Notes: a model not told the origin generated them from the letters alone. 15,984 bases of DNA from an uncultured Eubacteriales bacterium (GCA_900321795.1 ONXO01000017.1:1-15984); one strand, 5' to 3'. Positions 1-7,130 are shown, counted from the first letter of the stretch. Numbers and translations are program-made.

Positions 1-367
1 TGGGCCTAGCCCCTATATGGCATCCTCCAGGAAAAGATATTTCTACTTTTTTGAACCTTGCAAGTAAAGTCCCCATAAAGTAGTAACTTGCACGCATTTG
101 CTCACTTAATTCTTCAGGAATGGGAACATTTTTTAGGTTAGATGTGTTTATTTCTATCATGTCTTTATCTATTTTATATTTGCAATTTAATACATCCAAT
201 ATCTTTAATAAATATTCTATATCTCTTATCTTCGGAACTTTAAATATTGTACTTTTTGTTTTTGATAGTAATGCTGCTGGTAAAAGAGCTACTGCACTGT
301 TTTTTGCACCACTTATGTTAATTGTACCAGTAAGTGTATTACCACCAACTATTTTTAATCTTGGCAT
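1..367 (-). CDS. murA: UDP-N-acetylglucosamine 1-carboxyvinyltransferase, N-terminal part (cut by window edge)
   Basis: This enzyme catalyses the first committed cytoplasmic step of peptidoglycan synthesis, transferring enolpyruvate from PEP to UDP-GlcNAc. The visible 122 residues start MPRLKIVGGNTLTGTINISG. They contain the substrate-binding SGAKNSA motif (about residues 18-24) and, near the break, the PGGCHIGARP loop whose Cys is the fosfomycin-sensitive catalytic residue in the family. A full MurA has about 420 residues, so roughly 70% lies beyond position 1. The start is secure: an AAGGAGG ribosome-binding site lies 7 nt upstream of the ATG, and the family N-terminus fits. The gene has its own promoter (401-429), so it need not depend on mntP read-through. 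MurA and its paralogue MurZ cannot be told apart from this fragment. Confidence 0.95.
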   Translation of the reverse strand, partial: MPRLKIVGGNTLTGTINISGAKNSAVALLPAALLSKTKSTIFKVPKIRDIEYLLKILDVLNCKYKIDKDMIEINTSNLKNVPIPEELSEQMRASYYFMGTLLARFKKVEISFPGGCHIGARP

Positions 368-400
368 AATTTTTCCTCCTTAAAAGACTTCTACAATTTA

Positions 401-429
401 ACTATAAAATATATTCTTCTTAAAGTCAA
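401..429 (-). promoter_or_regulatory. sigma-A-type promoter of murA
   Basis: On the minus strand the -35 is TTGACT (424-429), the spacer is 17 bp, and the -10 is TATAGT (401-406). It lies between the mntP stop and the murA Shine-Dalgarno and would give a leader of about 27 nt. The match is 5 of 6 at each element. Activity is inferred from sequence only. Confidence 0.75.
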
Positions 430-438
430 TTTTTTTGA

Positions 439-981
439 TTATTGTTTACATAAAAAGTAGATAATTACTGTAAACAGTATTACTATGCCAAAATATTTTG
501 CTTGTTTTTCTGCTTTTACGGATAAATATTTCCCTAATCTAAATCCTAAGAAGGTAAATGAGGCACTTAACAAAGAAAATATTCCTGAAGCTAGTAAAAT
601 ATTATTTGTTATATAATTTATACCTATTCCAAGAGAAAAACTATCCATTGAGACTAGGAAGGAGAACACTAAAATATTTAGTAGAGAAAGATTATATTCT
701 GTTTTTTCTTCTTTTAAAGATCTTATCATTTCAATTAGTATTAATGAAAGAACAATGATAAGAACATATTTAGATTCAAATCCAATGTATTTTCTTATTA
801 AATTACCTAGAATGTTACCTAGAAGTGGCATTATAAAATGAAATATGCCAACTAATAGAGAAGTGATATATATTTTCTTTCTAGATATGTTTAATAGTCC
901 ATAAGCGAGTGATAGGGTAAAAGCATCCATACTTAGAGATAATCCAATTATTATTAATGTTAATATTTGCAAAAAAGTCAC
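439..981 (-). CDS. mntP: Putative manganese efflux pump, MntP family (DUF204)
   Basis: A small polytopic membrane protein of 180 residues. The hydrophobic pattern fits about six transmembrane segments in two related halves, each with a characteristic Asp motif: LSMDAF (D19) and VSMDSFSLGIG (D113). MntP proteins export Mn2+, and the family length (about 180-190) fits. The family also includes the sporulation membrane protein YtaF, but the position next to spoIIR matches mntP (ywlD) in Bacillus. The start is uncertain. The first possible codon is GTG at 981 with no Shine-Dalgarno. A TTG at 972 has GGGTGA 5 nt upstream and would give 177 residues. Only 18 nt separate it from the spoIIR stop, and no terminator lies between, so the two are probably co-transcribed. 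There is no hairpin after its own stop. Confidence 0.85.
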   Translation of the reverse strand: MTFLQILTLIIIGLSLSMDAFTLSLAYGLLNISRKKIYITSLLVGIFHFIMPLLGNILGNLIRKYIGFESKYVLIIVLSLILIEMIRSLKEEKTEYNLSLLNILVFSFLVSMDSFSLGIGINYITNNILLASGIFSLLSASFTFLGFRLGKYLSVKAEKQAKYFGIVILFTVIIYFLCKQ

Positions 982-999
982 CCATTTAATTATAGTGAC

Positions 1000-1530
1000 T
1001 TAATTTCTTTTTAAGAACTTATTTATTATCTCAGATATGAAAAACTTGTATTCTACTTCATCAGATTCTTCAGCTTCTATCATACAAAGTGGAGGGAATA
1101 GTACACACCAGTAATTATCTCCACTAGCAGAGCCTATTTCTACGACCATAGATTCATAATTACCCTCAGGATATTTTACTCCTTTATATATTTTTTCTGG
1201 GAAGTAATTCATTCCATATTTTACTTTATAAGTCTTATCATAATTGTTTTGCGCAAACAATGAGTCAATACTACTTTCTACTTTAGGTATGCTTGCTACT
1301 ATATTTTGCCTTGTTTCATTTATGTTTTCTGATGTTTCAATTTCTTTTATTACACTGTTTATACTTTCCTTTACTTTTTCTTTCATATATATGTCTTCTA
1401 GTGAGTTACTGTTTGGTATTATTCTAAATCTTATTGATTCATTTGGCACGATTACATAGTCATTTGTTTTGTTATTTAAGGTAAAAAATACTACAACTAT
1501 TAAAGCAATAAATATAACGGCTTTTTTCAT
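1000..1530 (-). CDS. spoIIR: Stage II sporulation protein R
   Basis: SpoIIR is the forespore-made, secreted signal that triggers SpoIIGA in the mother cell to cleave pro-sigma-E. The 176-residue protein has one N-terminal hydrophobic segment (residues 4-18) fit for export. It then shows the family hallmarks IRFRIIPNSNS (33-43), the YG-x-YFPEKIYKGVKYPEGNYES block, and the C-terminal YWCVLFPPLC motif with its two Cys. B. subtilis SpoIIR is longer (about 220), so this is a compact version, but the core looks complete. The neighbours prmC and mntP match the Bacillus arrangement. In Bacillus the gene is sigma-F dependent. I could not find a convincing sigma-F or sigma-A promoter here, and a terminator-like hairpin sits directly before the ATG. 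Its only nearby Shine-Dalgarno-like run (GAAAGG) is in the loop of that hairpin. Confidence 0.93.
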   Translation of the reverse strand: MKKAVIFIALIVVVFFTLNNKTNDYVIVPNESIRFRIIPNSNSLEDIYMKEKVKESINSVIKEIETSENINETRQNIVASIPKVESSIDSLFAQNNYDKTYKVKYGMNYFPEKIYKGVKYPEGNYESMVVEIGSASGDNYWCVLFPPLCMIEAEESDEVEYKFFISEIINKFLKRN

Positions 1531-1532
1531 TT

Positions 1533-1567
1533 AAAAAGACCAACCTTTCTAATTAATGTTGGTCTTT
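1533..1567 (-). terminator. Terminator-like hairpin between prmC and spoIIR
   Basis: Perfect 10-bp stem AAAGACCAAC / GTTGGTCTTT (arms 1558-1567 and 1535-1544) with a 13-nt loop, followed on the minus strand by a short U-run that ends 2 nt before the spoIIR ATG. It begins 11 nt after the prmC stop. It could end the rpoE-prfA-prmC transcript. It could also mask the spoIIR ribosome-binding region, because the only purine-rich Shine-Dalgarno candidate lies in the loop. The U-run is short, so termination strength is unclear. Confidence 0.6.
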
Positions 1568-1578
1568 GATAACTTTTT

Positions 1579-2319
1579 TTATTCAAGATTTTTAAATATA
1601 AATAAATATCTTAATTTGCCTGCCATATCTTCTTCAAATGAATATGTGCATTCGCTCATATATTTTTTCACTATTTCTTCTAGTGATTTTTCACTTTGTT
1701 CATTTATTTCTAAAGCAATTAGGTATTTATCATTTAAATAGGCTTTTGCTTTTTTTATGATATTCTCTATATGGTCAGTACCTTTTTCTCCACTAAACAA
1801 AGCTAATTCAGGCTCGTATGTTACTTCTTTTGGTAATATCTCACTTGTCATTACATAAGGAGGATTACTGATTAATACATCAAAGTTTTTATCCTTAATT
1901 TTTTCAAATAAATCACTTTTTATTATTTTTACATTTAGGTTTAGTTCTTCTTTATTTTGTTTTGCAACTTTCAAAGCTTTGCTTGATATGTCTGATAGAG
2001 TTACATCTAAAGAAGGCTTTTCTGCCTTTAAAGTTAAGCCTATGCATCCGCTTCCTGTGCACATATCCAAGACTTTAGAGTTATCTAAATTATACTTATT
2101 TATATATTTAAGTGTCTTTTCGATTAAGTATTCTGTCTCGTATCTAGGCACTAATGTGTTTTTATTAACATTTATTTTTCTTCCATAGAAATCTACATAG
2201 CCTATTAAATATTGAATAGGATAACCAATTTCTATTTTTTTTATGTTTTCTTTTGTAAGCTTACCAAGTTTTTTTAACTCCTCTATTTCAAGCTTACCTA
2301 ATTCATTAATTTTGCTCAT
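1579..2319 (-). CDS. prmC: Peptide chain release factor N5-glutamine methyltransferase
   Basis: PrmC (HemK) methylates the Gln of the GGQ motif of release factors, using S-adenosylmethionine in the cytoplasm. Visible motifs are the LVPRYETEYL segment (family form PRPETE, here with Tyr), the SAM-binding DMCTGSGCIGL, and the catalytic NPPYV. About 246 residues is somewhat short of the usual 275-290; the N-terminal helical domain that grips the release factor is trimmed. The coding region overlaps the end of prfA, its substrate gene, which suggests translational coupling. The ATG at 2319 (MSKINEL) suits the family best. An in-frame GTG at 2328 would add three residues. Neither has a strong Shine-Dalgarno. 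Confidence 0.93.
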   Translation of the reverse strand: MSKINELGKLEIEELKKLGKLTKENIKKIEIGYPIQYLIGYVDFYGRKINVNKNTLVPRYETEYLIEKTLKYINKYNLDNSKVLDMCTGSGCIGLTLKAEKPSLDVTLSDISSKALKVAKQNKEELNLNVKIIKSDLFEKIKDKNFDVLISNPPYVMTSEILPKEVTYEPELALFSGEKGTDHIENIIKKAKAYLNDKYLIALEINEQSEKSLEEIVKKYMSECTYSFEEDMAGKLRYLFIFKNLE

Positions 2320-3373
2320 TGCTAGCACTCATTTTAAGCCTTTGATCTTCAGTTATTAAAGCTTCTATTACTTCTTCTAAGTTTCCTTCCATAACCTTAT
2401 CTAGATGCATGATTGTAAAGTTTATTCTATGGTCAGTTAATCTGTTTTGTGGATAGTTATATGTTCTTATCTTTTCAGCACGGTCTCCTGTACCAATCTT
2501 GCTTCTTCTATCAGCTCCTAAAGCTTCTTCTTGTTCTTTTTGTTTTAGGTCATATAAACGAGATTTTAATATTGTTAAAGCTCTTTCTTTATTCTTTATT
2601 TGGCTTCTTTCTACTTGGCAGTATACAACTAGTCCTGTAGGTATATGAGTTACTCTAACAGCTGAGTCTGTAGTATTTACGCATTGGCCTCCAGCACCAC
2701 TACTTCTTTGAACGTCTATTTTTAAATCTTTTTCGTTTAATTCTACTTCAATATCTTCTGCTTCAGGCATTACTAGTACAGTTGCGGTTGATGTGTGAAC
2801 TCTTCCTTGAGATTCTGTTGCTGGAACTCTTTGTACACGGTGTGATCCACTTTCATATTTTAGTTTTGAATAAACGTTGTCTCCTGATAATATACATTCT
2901 AAATTTGCATATCCACCTGACTCGCCCGGAACTTCGTTTGTTATTTCTATTTTCCATCCCATTTTTTCAGCATATTTTGAGTACATTCTAAATAAGTCCC
3001 CAGCAAAGATGTTAGCTTCATCTCCTCCAGCAGCGCCTCTTATTTCCATTATAACGTTTTTGTCATCATTTGGATCTTTTGGAAGTAGTAATACTTTTAA
3101 TTCATCTTCTAGTCTTACTTTTGATTCATTTAGCGATTCTAACTCTTCATGTGCAAAGTCTGCCATTTCAGGGTCTTTGGCCATTTCGTGAGCTGCTTCT
3201 ATATCATCTAAAGTACGAGCATATTCTTTATACTTAATTACTGTTTCTTCTAAAGATGTCTTTTCTTTTGATAATTCTTTCATTTTTTTGAAGTCATTAT
3301 ATACTTCAGGTTTAGTCAACTCTTCTGTTAAAAAGTTATATCTTTCTTCTATTATTTTTAATCTATCTATCAT
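2306..3373 (-). CDS. prfA: Peptide chain release factor 1
   Basis: RF1 ends translation at UAA and UAG. The 355-residue protein is full length. It carries the PAT tripeptide (184-186) that distinguishes RF1 from the SPF of RF2, and the GGQ motif (228-230) that triggers peptidyl-tRNA hydrolysis. The residue after GGQ is Cys231, where E. coli RF1 has His. The N-terminal coiled-coil helices (about 1-95), the GGDEAN segment and the C-terminal NFPQ-type region (here YNYPQNRLTDHRIN) are intact. A GAAAGGA ribosome-binding site precedes the ATG. There is no terminator or clear promoter in the 45 bp after rpoE, so it is probably read from the rpoE promoter. Every stop codon in the window is one RF1 can read. 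Confidence 0.97.
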   Translation of the reverse strand: MIDRLKIIEERYNFLTEELTKPEVYNDFKKMKELSKEKTSLEETVIKYKEYARTLDDIEAAHEMAKDPEMADFAHEELESLNESKVRLEDELKVLLLPKDPNDDKNVIMEIRGAAGGDEANIFAGDLFRMYSKYAEKMGWKIEITNEVPGESGGYANLECILSGDNVYSKLKYESGSHRVQRVPATESQGRVHTSTATVLVMPEAEDIEVELNEKDLKIDVQRSSGAGGQCVNTTDSAVRVTHIPTGLVVYCQVERSQIKNKERALTILKSRLYDLKQKEQEEALGADRRSKIGTGDRAEKIRTYNYPQNRLTDHRINFTIMHLDKVMEGNLEEVIEALITEDQRLKMSASNEQN

Positions 3374-3418
3374 TTTTTTCTTTCCTTTCTCTAATTAATA
3401 TTAACAATTATTAACTAG

Positions 3419-3853
3419 CTAAAGGTCAGCTTCACTTTCTTCATCCATTACAACAAGGTCTTTGTATTCGTCATCAGTTTCATCATCATCTTCTTCTCTT
3501 GTCTCATCGATGTACATTGTTTCATCTTCTTCTGGTTCATCTGATGTAATATCATCTTCAGTTTCTTCTTCATCATCATCTATGTCTGAAAGTTCAATTT
3601 TAGATGTATGATTTTCTCTTAAATCCCAAAAACCTTTATCAAGCTGTATAAATCTTTTTTCAGTTGAAAGTAAAGTAAAGAAATCAGCTATGTAGTCATC
3701 TTTAACACTTTGATCTAAGTTCATTACTTCACATACGCCGTTAAAAAGATCAATAAGCTTCATTTTTTTCCCTTTTTCTTTTAGTATTACATAAGCAACA
3801 TCATCATATGACATTGTTTCTAGTTCTTCTTCAGTTACAGTTTTTAATTTCAT
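3419..3853 (-). CDS. rpoE: DNA-directed RNA polymerase subunit delta
   Basis: Delta is the Gram-positive accessory RNA polymerase subunit that aids polymerase recycling and displaces nucleic acid. About 85 N-terminal residues form the HARE-HTH domain (MSYDDVAYVILKEKGKKM, later FIQLDKGFWDLRE). The remaining 55-60 residues are an extreme acidic tail, mostly Asp and Glu, as in the family. Length (144) is close to the usual 150-190. The start at 3853 is preferred over the ATG at 3862, because AAAGGA ends 9 nt before 3853 but directly abuts 3862. It has its own promoter at 3878-3905 and probably leads the rpoE-prfA-prmC unit. Confidence 0.92.
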   Translation of the reverse strand: MKLKTVTEEELETMSYDDVAYVILKEKGKKMKLIDLFNGVCEVMNLDQSVKDDYIADFFTLLSTEKRFIQLDKGFWDLRENHTSKIELSDIDDDEEETEDDITSDEPEEDETMYIDETREEDDDETDDEYKDLVVMDEESEADL

Positions 3854-3877
3854 TATAATCATTCCTTTTCCACTAAA

Positions 3878-3905
3878 ATTATACTTATATTTTAAAATAT
3901 TTCAA
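3878..3905 (-). promoter_or_regulatory. sigma-A-type promoter of rpoE
   Basis: On the minus strand, -35 TTGAAA (3900-3905), 16-bp spacer, -10 TATAAT (3878-3883), with the rpoE Shine-Dalgarno just downstream. The spacer contains the palindrome ATATTTTAAAATAT, which extends into the -35. Confidence 0.7.
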
Positions 3906-3942
3906 GTATTTTCTTTATCTTTTTTATTATATTCATAACTTT

Positions 3943-3971
3943 TTGAAATATATAAGCTTTTTACTTATAAT
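3943..3971 (+). promoter_or_regulatory. sigma-A-type promoter of the penicillin-binding protein gene
   Basis: -35 TTGAAA (3943-3948), 17-bp spacer, -10 TATAAT (3966-3971). It would give a leader of only about 20 nt, almost all U and A, without a Shine-Dalgarno. It is divergent from the rpoE promoter, with 37 bp between the two -35 boxes. The rest of the 3863-3998 gap is pyrimidine-rich and holds nothing else I can name. Confidence 0.75.
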
Positions 3972-3998
3972 TTTTTTCTTTTTTTTAATACTAATAAT

Positions 3999-5933
3999 AT
4001 GAAAAAGATTTATATAATTTATAGAGTATTTGCATTTGTTTTTATTTCAATTGTTTTAGCTATGTTAGGACTTTATTTGTATGCACTTATTACGCCCAAA
4101 ATGAATATTAAAAATACCAATAGGATTGTTATGCTAGATAAGGAAGGAAAAACATTTTATCAAAATACTACTACTAATTCTTGGGTTAATTTAGAAGATA
4201 TAAGTGAGCATGCTATTAACGGGATTGTTGCTACTGAAGATAAAAACTTTTGGAATCACAGGGGATTTGATTATCTTAGAATTATAAAAGCTTTATATAT
4301 GGATTTAAAAAGTGGTAATTTTGAGCAAGGTGCTTCAACCATTTCACAGCAGTATATTAAGAATTTGTTTTTGACTTTTGATAAGACTTGGGAAAGAAAA
4401 ATAGAAGAAGCATATCTTACTTTTGAACTTGAAGTTCATTATTCTAAGGAAGATATTCTTGAAGGATATTTAAATACTATAAATTATGGAGCAGGTAACT
4501 ATGGTATTGAGGAAGCTAGTATGTATTATTTTAATAAACATGCTAAAGATTTAACTTTACCTGAGGCTTCTATAATTGTCGGTATTCCTAAGAATCCAAC
4601 ATATTATAATCCTGTTTATTATTATGATAATGCTAAAGAAAGACAGTTTGTTGTTTTGGATGCGATGGTGAGTAATGGCTATATTAGTCAAGAAGAAGCA
4701 GATGAAGCTTATAATACTGATTTAGAGTTTTATGGCAAAAAGCAAAACAATTATATTGTAAGCGCAGAATATTATAAAGATGCTGTTATGGAGGAGTTAA
4801 ATAATATTAGAGAAATACCTAAGTCTTTAATTGAAACTGGCGGATTAATAATTTATACTAATTTAGATAGTAAGGCTCAGGAGGGACTAGAAAATATAGT
4901 AAGTGAAGAAATGGAAAATACTGATGATTTACAAGTAGGCGCTATGATAAGGGAACCTAAAACAGGTAATGTAGTAGCTTTGATTGGTGGCAGAAACTAC
5001 AATGAAAGTCAGTTTAATAGAGTTACACAAGCTAAAAGGCAAGTTGGTTCAACTTTTAAACCGATACTTTATTATGCTGCTCTTGAAAATGGAGTTACAG
5101 CTTCTTCAACTTTTACTAGTGAAGCGACAAGCTTTTCTTTAGGTAATAATGAAATATATACTCCAGCTAATTTCGGAAACAGGTATCCTAATAAGGCAAT
5201 TACAATGGCTGAAGCAATTGCTCTTTCTGATAATATTTATGCAGTTAAAACACATTTGTTTTTAGGCACAACCGTGCTAAGAGATACAGCTAGCAGAATG
5301 GGTATAAAGGCAGCAATAGAAAATACTACTTCTTTAGCTCTCGGAACGCAGGAGCTTAGTATGCTTGATTTTTCTAATGCTTTAAATACTCTTGCTAATT
5401 ACGGAATAATGAATGATGCTCATTTTATAAATAAAGTTACTGATTTAGAAGGTAATGTCATTTATGAAGCTAATTATGAAGAAGCGGTTGTTTTAGACCA
5501 GAGATATGTTTATATCTTAAATGATTTATTAACTAAGACTTATAACTATGATTATATTGATTATACTTCTCCAACACTTCTTTCTGTTAAGGGTTTATTT
5601 AATAAAAAATATGCTGCTAAATCAGGAACTACTAATACTGATTACTGGGTAATAGGTTATAATCCTGAAAGCTTAGTTCTTGTTTGGAACGGATTTGATG
5701 ATAATAGGAGTGTAGATAATGTTTCTAATAAGATTACTAAGAGAATTTGGGCACGCACTATAGAGATGTATAATGAAGGGAAGGAGGAAAGTTGGTACGA
5801 TATTCCTAGTGGTGTTACTGCTTCTTTCGTTAATCCTATAAGTGGTAGCATAACAGATTTATCTACTAAAGATATACTTTTTTATGTAAGAGGTAGTGAA
5901 CCAACATTTATAACTGAAACTAGAGTAGAGTAA
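3999..5933 (+). CDS. Class A (bifunctional) penicillin-binding protein, PBP1A type
   Basis: This enzyme polymerises lipid II into glycan strands and cross-links them outside the membrane. The 644 residues show a short cytoplasmic start and one membrane anchor (about 9-31). The GT51 transglycosylase domain follows, with catalytic E80 in ATEDKNFWNHRGFD and GASTISQQYIKN (111-122). The transpeptidase domain has STFK (Ser351 nucleophile, Lys354), SDN (410-412) and KSGTT (541-545), so both activities should be intact. A tail of about 40 residues (from 605) has a small beta-rich look but no recognisable PASTA or fibronectin domain. The start is fixed by the membrane anchor. The ATG has no Shine-Dalgarno, only a U/A-rich leader. 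It stands alone on the plus strand between two minus-strand operons, with its own promoter and terminator. Confidence 0.95.
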   Translation: MKKIYIIYRVFAFVFISIVLAMLGLYLYALITPKMNIKNTNRIVMLDKEGKTFYQNTTTNSWVNLEDISEHAINGIVATEDKNFWNHRGFDYLRIIKALYMDLKSGNFEQGASTISQQYIKNLFLTFDKTWERKIEEAYLTFELEVHYSKEDILEGYLNTINYGAGNYGIEEASMYYFNKHAKDLTLPEASIIVGIPKNPTYYNPVYYYDNAKERQFVVLDAMVSNGYISQEEADEAYNTDLEFYGKKQNNYIVSAEYYKDAVMEELNNIREIPKSLIETGGLIIYTNLDSKAQEGLENIVSEEMENTDDLQVGAMIREPKTGNVVALIGGRNYNESQFNRVTQAKRQVGSTFKPILYYAALENGVTASSTFTSEATSFSLGNNEIYTPANFGNRYPNKAITMAEAIALSDNIYAVKTHLFLGTTVLRDTASRMGIKAAIENTTSLALGTQELSMLDFSNALNTLANYGIMNDAHFINKVTDLEGNVIYEANYEEAVVLDQRYVYILNDLLTKTYNYDYIDYTSPTLLSVKGLFNKKYAAKSGTTNTDYWVIGYNPESLVLVWNGFDDNRSVDNVSNKITKRIWARTIEMYNEGKEESWYDIPSGVTASFVNPISGSITDLSTKDILFYVRGSEPTFITETRVE

Positions 5934-5965
5934 AAAACTTGAAGCCTTTATTGGTTTCAAGTTTT
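5934..5965. terminator. Bidirectional terminator between the PBP gene and noc
   Basis: A 13-bp stem (arms 5934-5946 and 5953-5965, one G-T wobble) with a 6-nt loop. On the minus strand it runs into six T residues, on the plus strand into four. It starts immediately after the PBP stop codon, and its right arm overlaps the noc stop codon (5964-5966), so one hairpin serves both convergent genes. Confidence 0.88.
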
Positions 5966-7130
5966 AATCTTTCTTAATTTTTATTATTATTTGATACATA
6001 TCATCAAAGTCAAACTCTTCTGTGTCAACATTGAATCCCATATTTTCAATGTTTCTTATTTGATCACGAGCAGCACCTATTGCTTTGCTTAAACTTCTTG
6101 CTTGAAATCCTGATTCATCATCATTAATTGTCTCAATTACAGGAGTAGCTGGTTCAAATACTGGTGTTTCATCAACTAGTGGAGTAAAAAGCTCAGTTTT
6201 TTGACTATTTTCGAATTCTTCCATTAAACTACTTTTAGGTGTTTCTAATACTGGCGCTTCTGTCGGTTTAACAAAATCAAAACTCATTATTTCAGGTTCA
6301 ACTTCTTGGAATGGATTTATTGCCAAATCACCTGTTTTTTCTACTACTGGTTTTTCATATGTATTAAATAGCTCGTTTTCTGATAATGAACCTTCTGGTT
6401 TTAAAAGCATATCTATATCATTTGGTCTAGTAGGAGAGACTATGTCTTGCGCATTTGCTTTGATTTCTTCTACATCTACGTTGTATGAAGGAACATTTGG
6501 AGCTTCTAGTGTTTGTATGTTTCTTCCTAATAACTTATTGATTTCTTCATCAGTTTGCCTTACTGTCAATCTTTCATTCATTATTCTGTTTAGCATCATT
6601 ATTTGCATATTTGCGTCAGTTATACTTAACAAACTTCTAGCATGTCTTTCACTTATTTTATTATTAAGTAATGCATCTTTTACTGGAATTGATAAATTTA
6701 ACAGTCTTAATTTATTAGCTACGGCAGACTGAGAAACTCCCATTCTTTTAGCTAATTCTTCTTGTGTTGTGTATCCCATATCTAGTATTTTTTTGTAAGA
6801 TTGTGCTTCTTCTATTGGGGTTAAGTCTTTTCTTTGTAAGTTTTCTACTAAGGCAACTTCTGCGCTTTGTCTGTCGTCCATTTCTACAATTATTGCTGGA
6901 ACAGTCTGAAGTCCTGCCATTTGAGCAGCTTTATATCTTCTCTCACCAGCAATTATTTCGTACTTATCTCCCAATCTTCTAAGTACTAATGGCTGGATTA
7001 TTCCATGCATTTTAATAGATTCAGATAATTCTCTTAATTCTTCTTCATTAAAAGTTAAACGTGGTTGAAATCTATTTGGAACTATTTCGTCAATTCTAAC
7101 GTTAACTATTTCTTTTTTAGCTTCATTCAT
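5964..7130 (-). CDS. noc: Nucleoid occlusion protein Noc (ParB family), with extended acidic linker
   Basis: A ParB/Noc-family CTP-dependent DNA clamp. The N-terminal domain has GIIQPLVLRR (43-52), GERRYKAA (62-69) and ENLQRKDLTPIEEA (96-109), the CTP-pocket motifs. The helix-turn-helix follows (about 120-145). At the four positions reported to separate Noc from ParB specificity (Caulobacter ParB 173, 179, 184, 201) it has Q134, K140, N145 and R162. Three match Noc (Q, K, K, R) and none matches ParB (R, T, A, G). The C-terminus (about 347-388, with GFNVDTEEFDFDDMYQIIIKI) resembles the Noc dimer domain. The place after rsmG is also that of Noc in Bacillus. Two oddities stand out. The amphipathic membrane-binding N-terminus is absent, and about 130 acidic, Pro-rich residues (about 208-345) separate the DNA-binding and dimer domains, giving 388 residues against about 283. 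No parA is adjacent. It could serve as a general ParB. Confidence 0.87.
   Translation of the reverse strand: MNEAKKEIVNVRIDEIVPNRFQPRLTFNEEELRELSESIKMHGIIQPLVLRRLGDKYEIIAGERRYKAAQMAGLQTVPAIIVEMDDRQSAEVALVENLQRKDLTPIEEAQSYKKILDMGYTTQEELAKRMGVSQSAVANKLRLLNLSIPVKDALLNNKISERHARSLLSITDANMQIMMLNRIMNERLTVRQTDEEINKLLGRNIQTLEAPNVPSYNVDVEEIKANAQDIVSPTRPNDIDMLLKPEGSLSENELFNTYEKPVVEKTGDLAINPFQEVEPEIMSFDFVKPTEAPVLETPKSSLMEEFENSQKTELFTPLVDETPVFEPATPVIETINDDESGFQARSLSKAIGAARDQIRNIENMGFNVDTEEFDFDDMYQIIIKIKKD

Noticed and set aside
2877..3191. 104-codon plus-strand open frame inside prfA, and similar ones at 10230-10586 and 6442-6732
   Set aside because: Shadows of prfA, mnmE and noc; Ser-, Leu- and Phe-rich translation is typical of antisense to AT-rich coding DNA.
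3972..3998. Poly-T tract before the PBP start as a terminator
   Set aside because: No stem precedes it on the plus strand, and it lies downstream of a good promoter; it is simply the U-rich leader.
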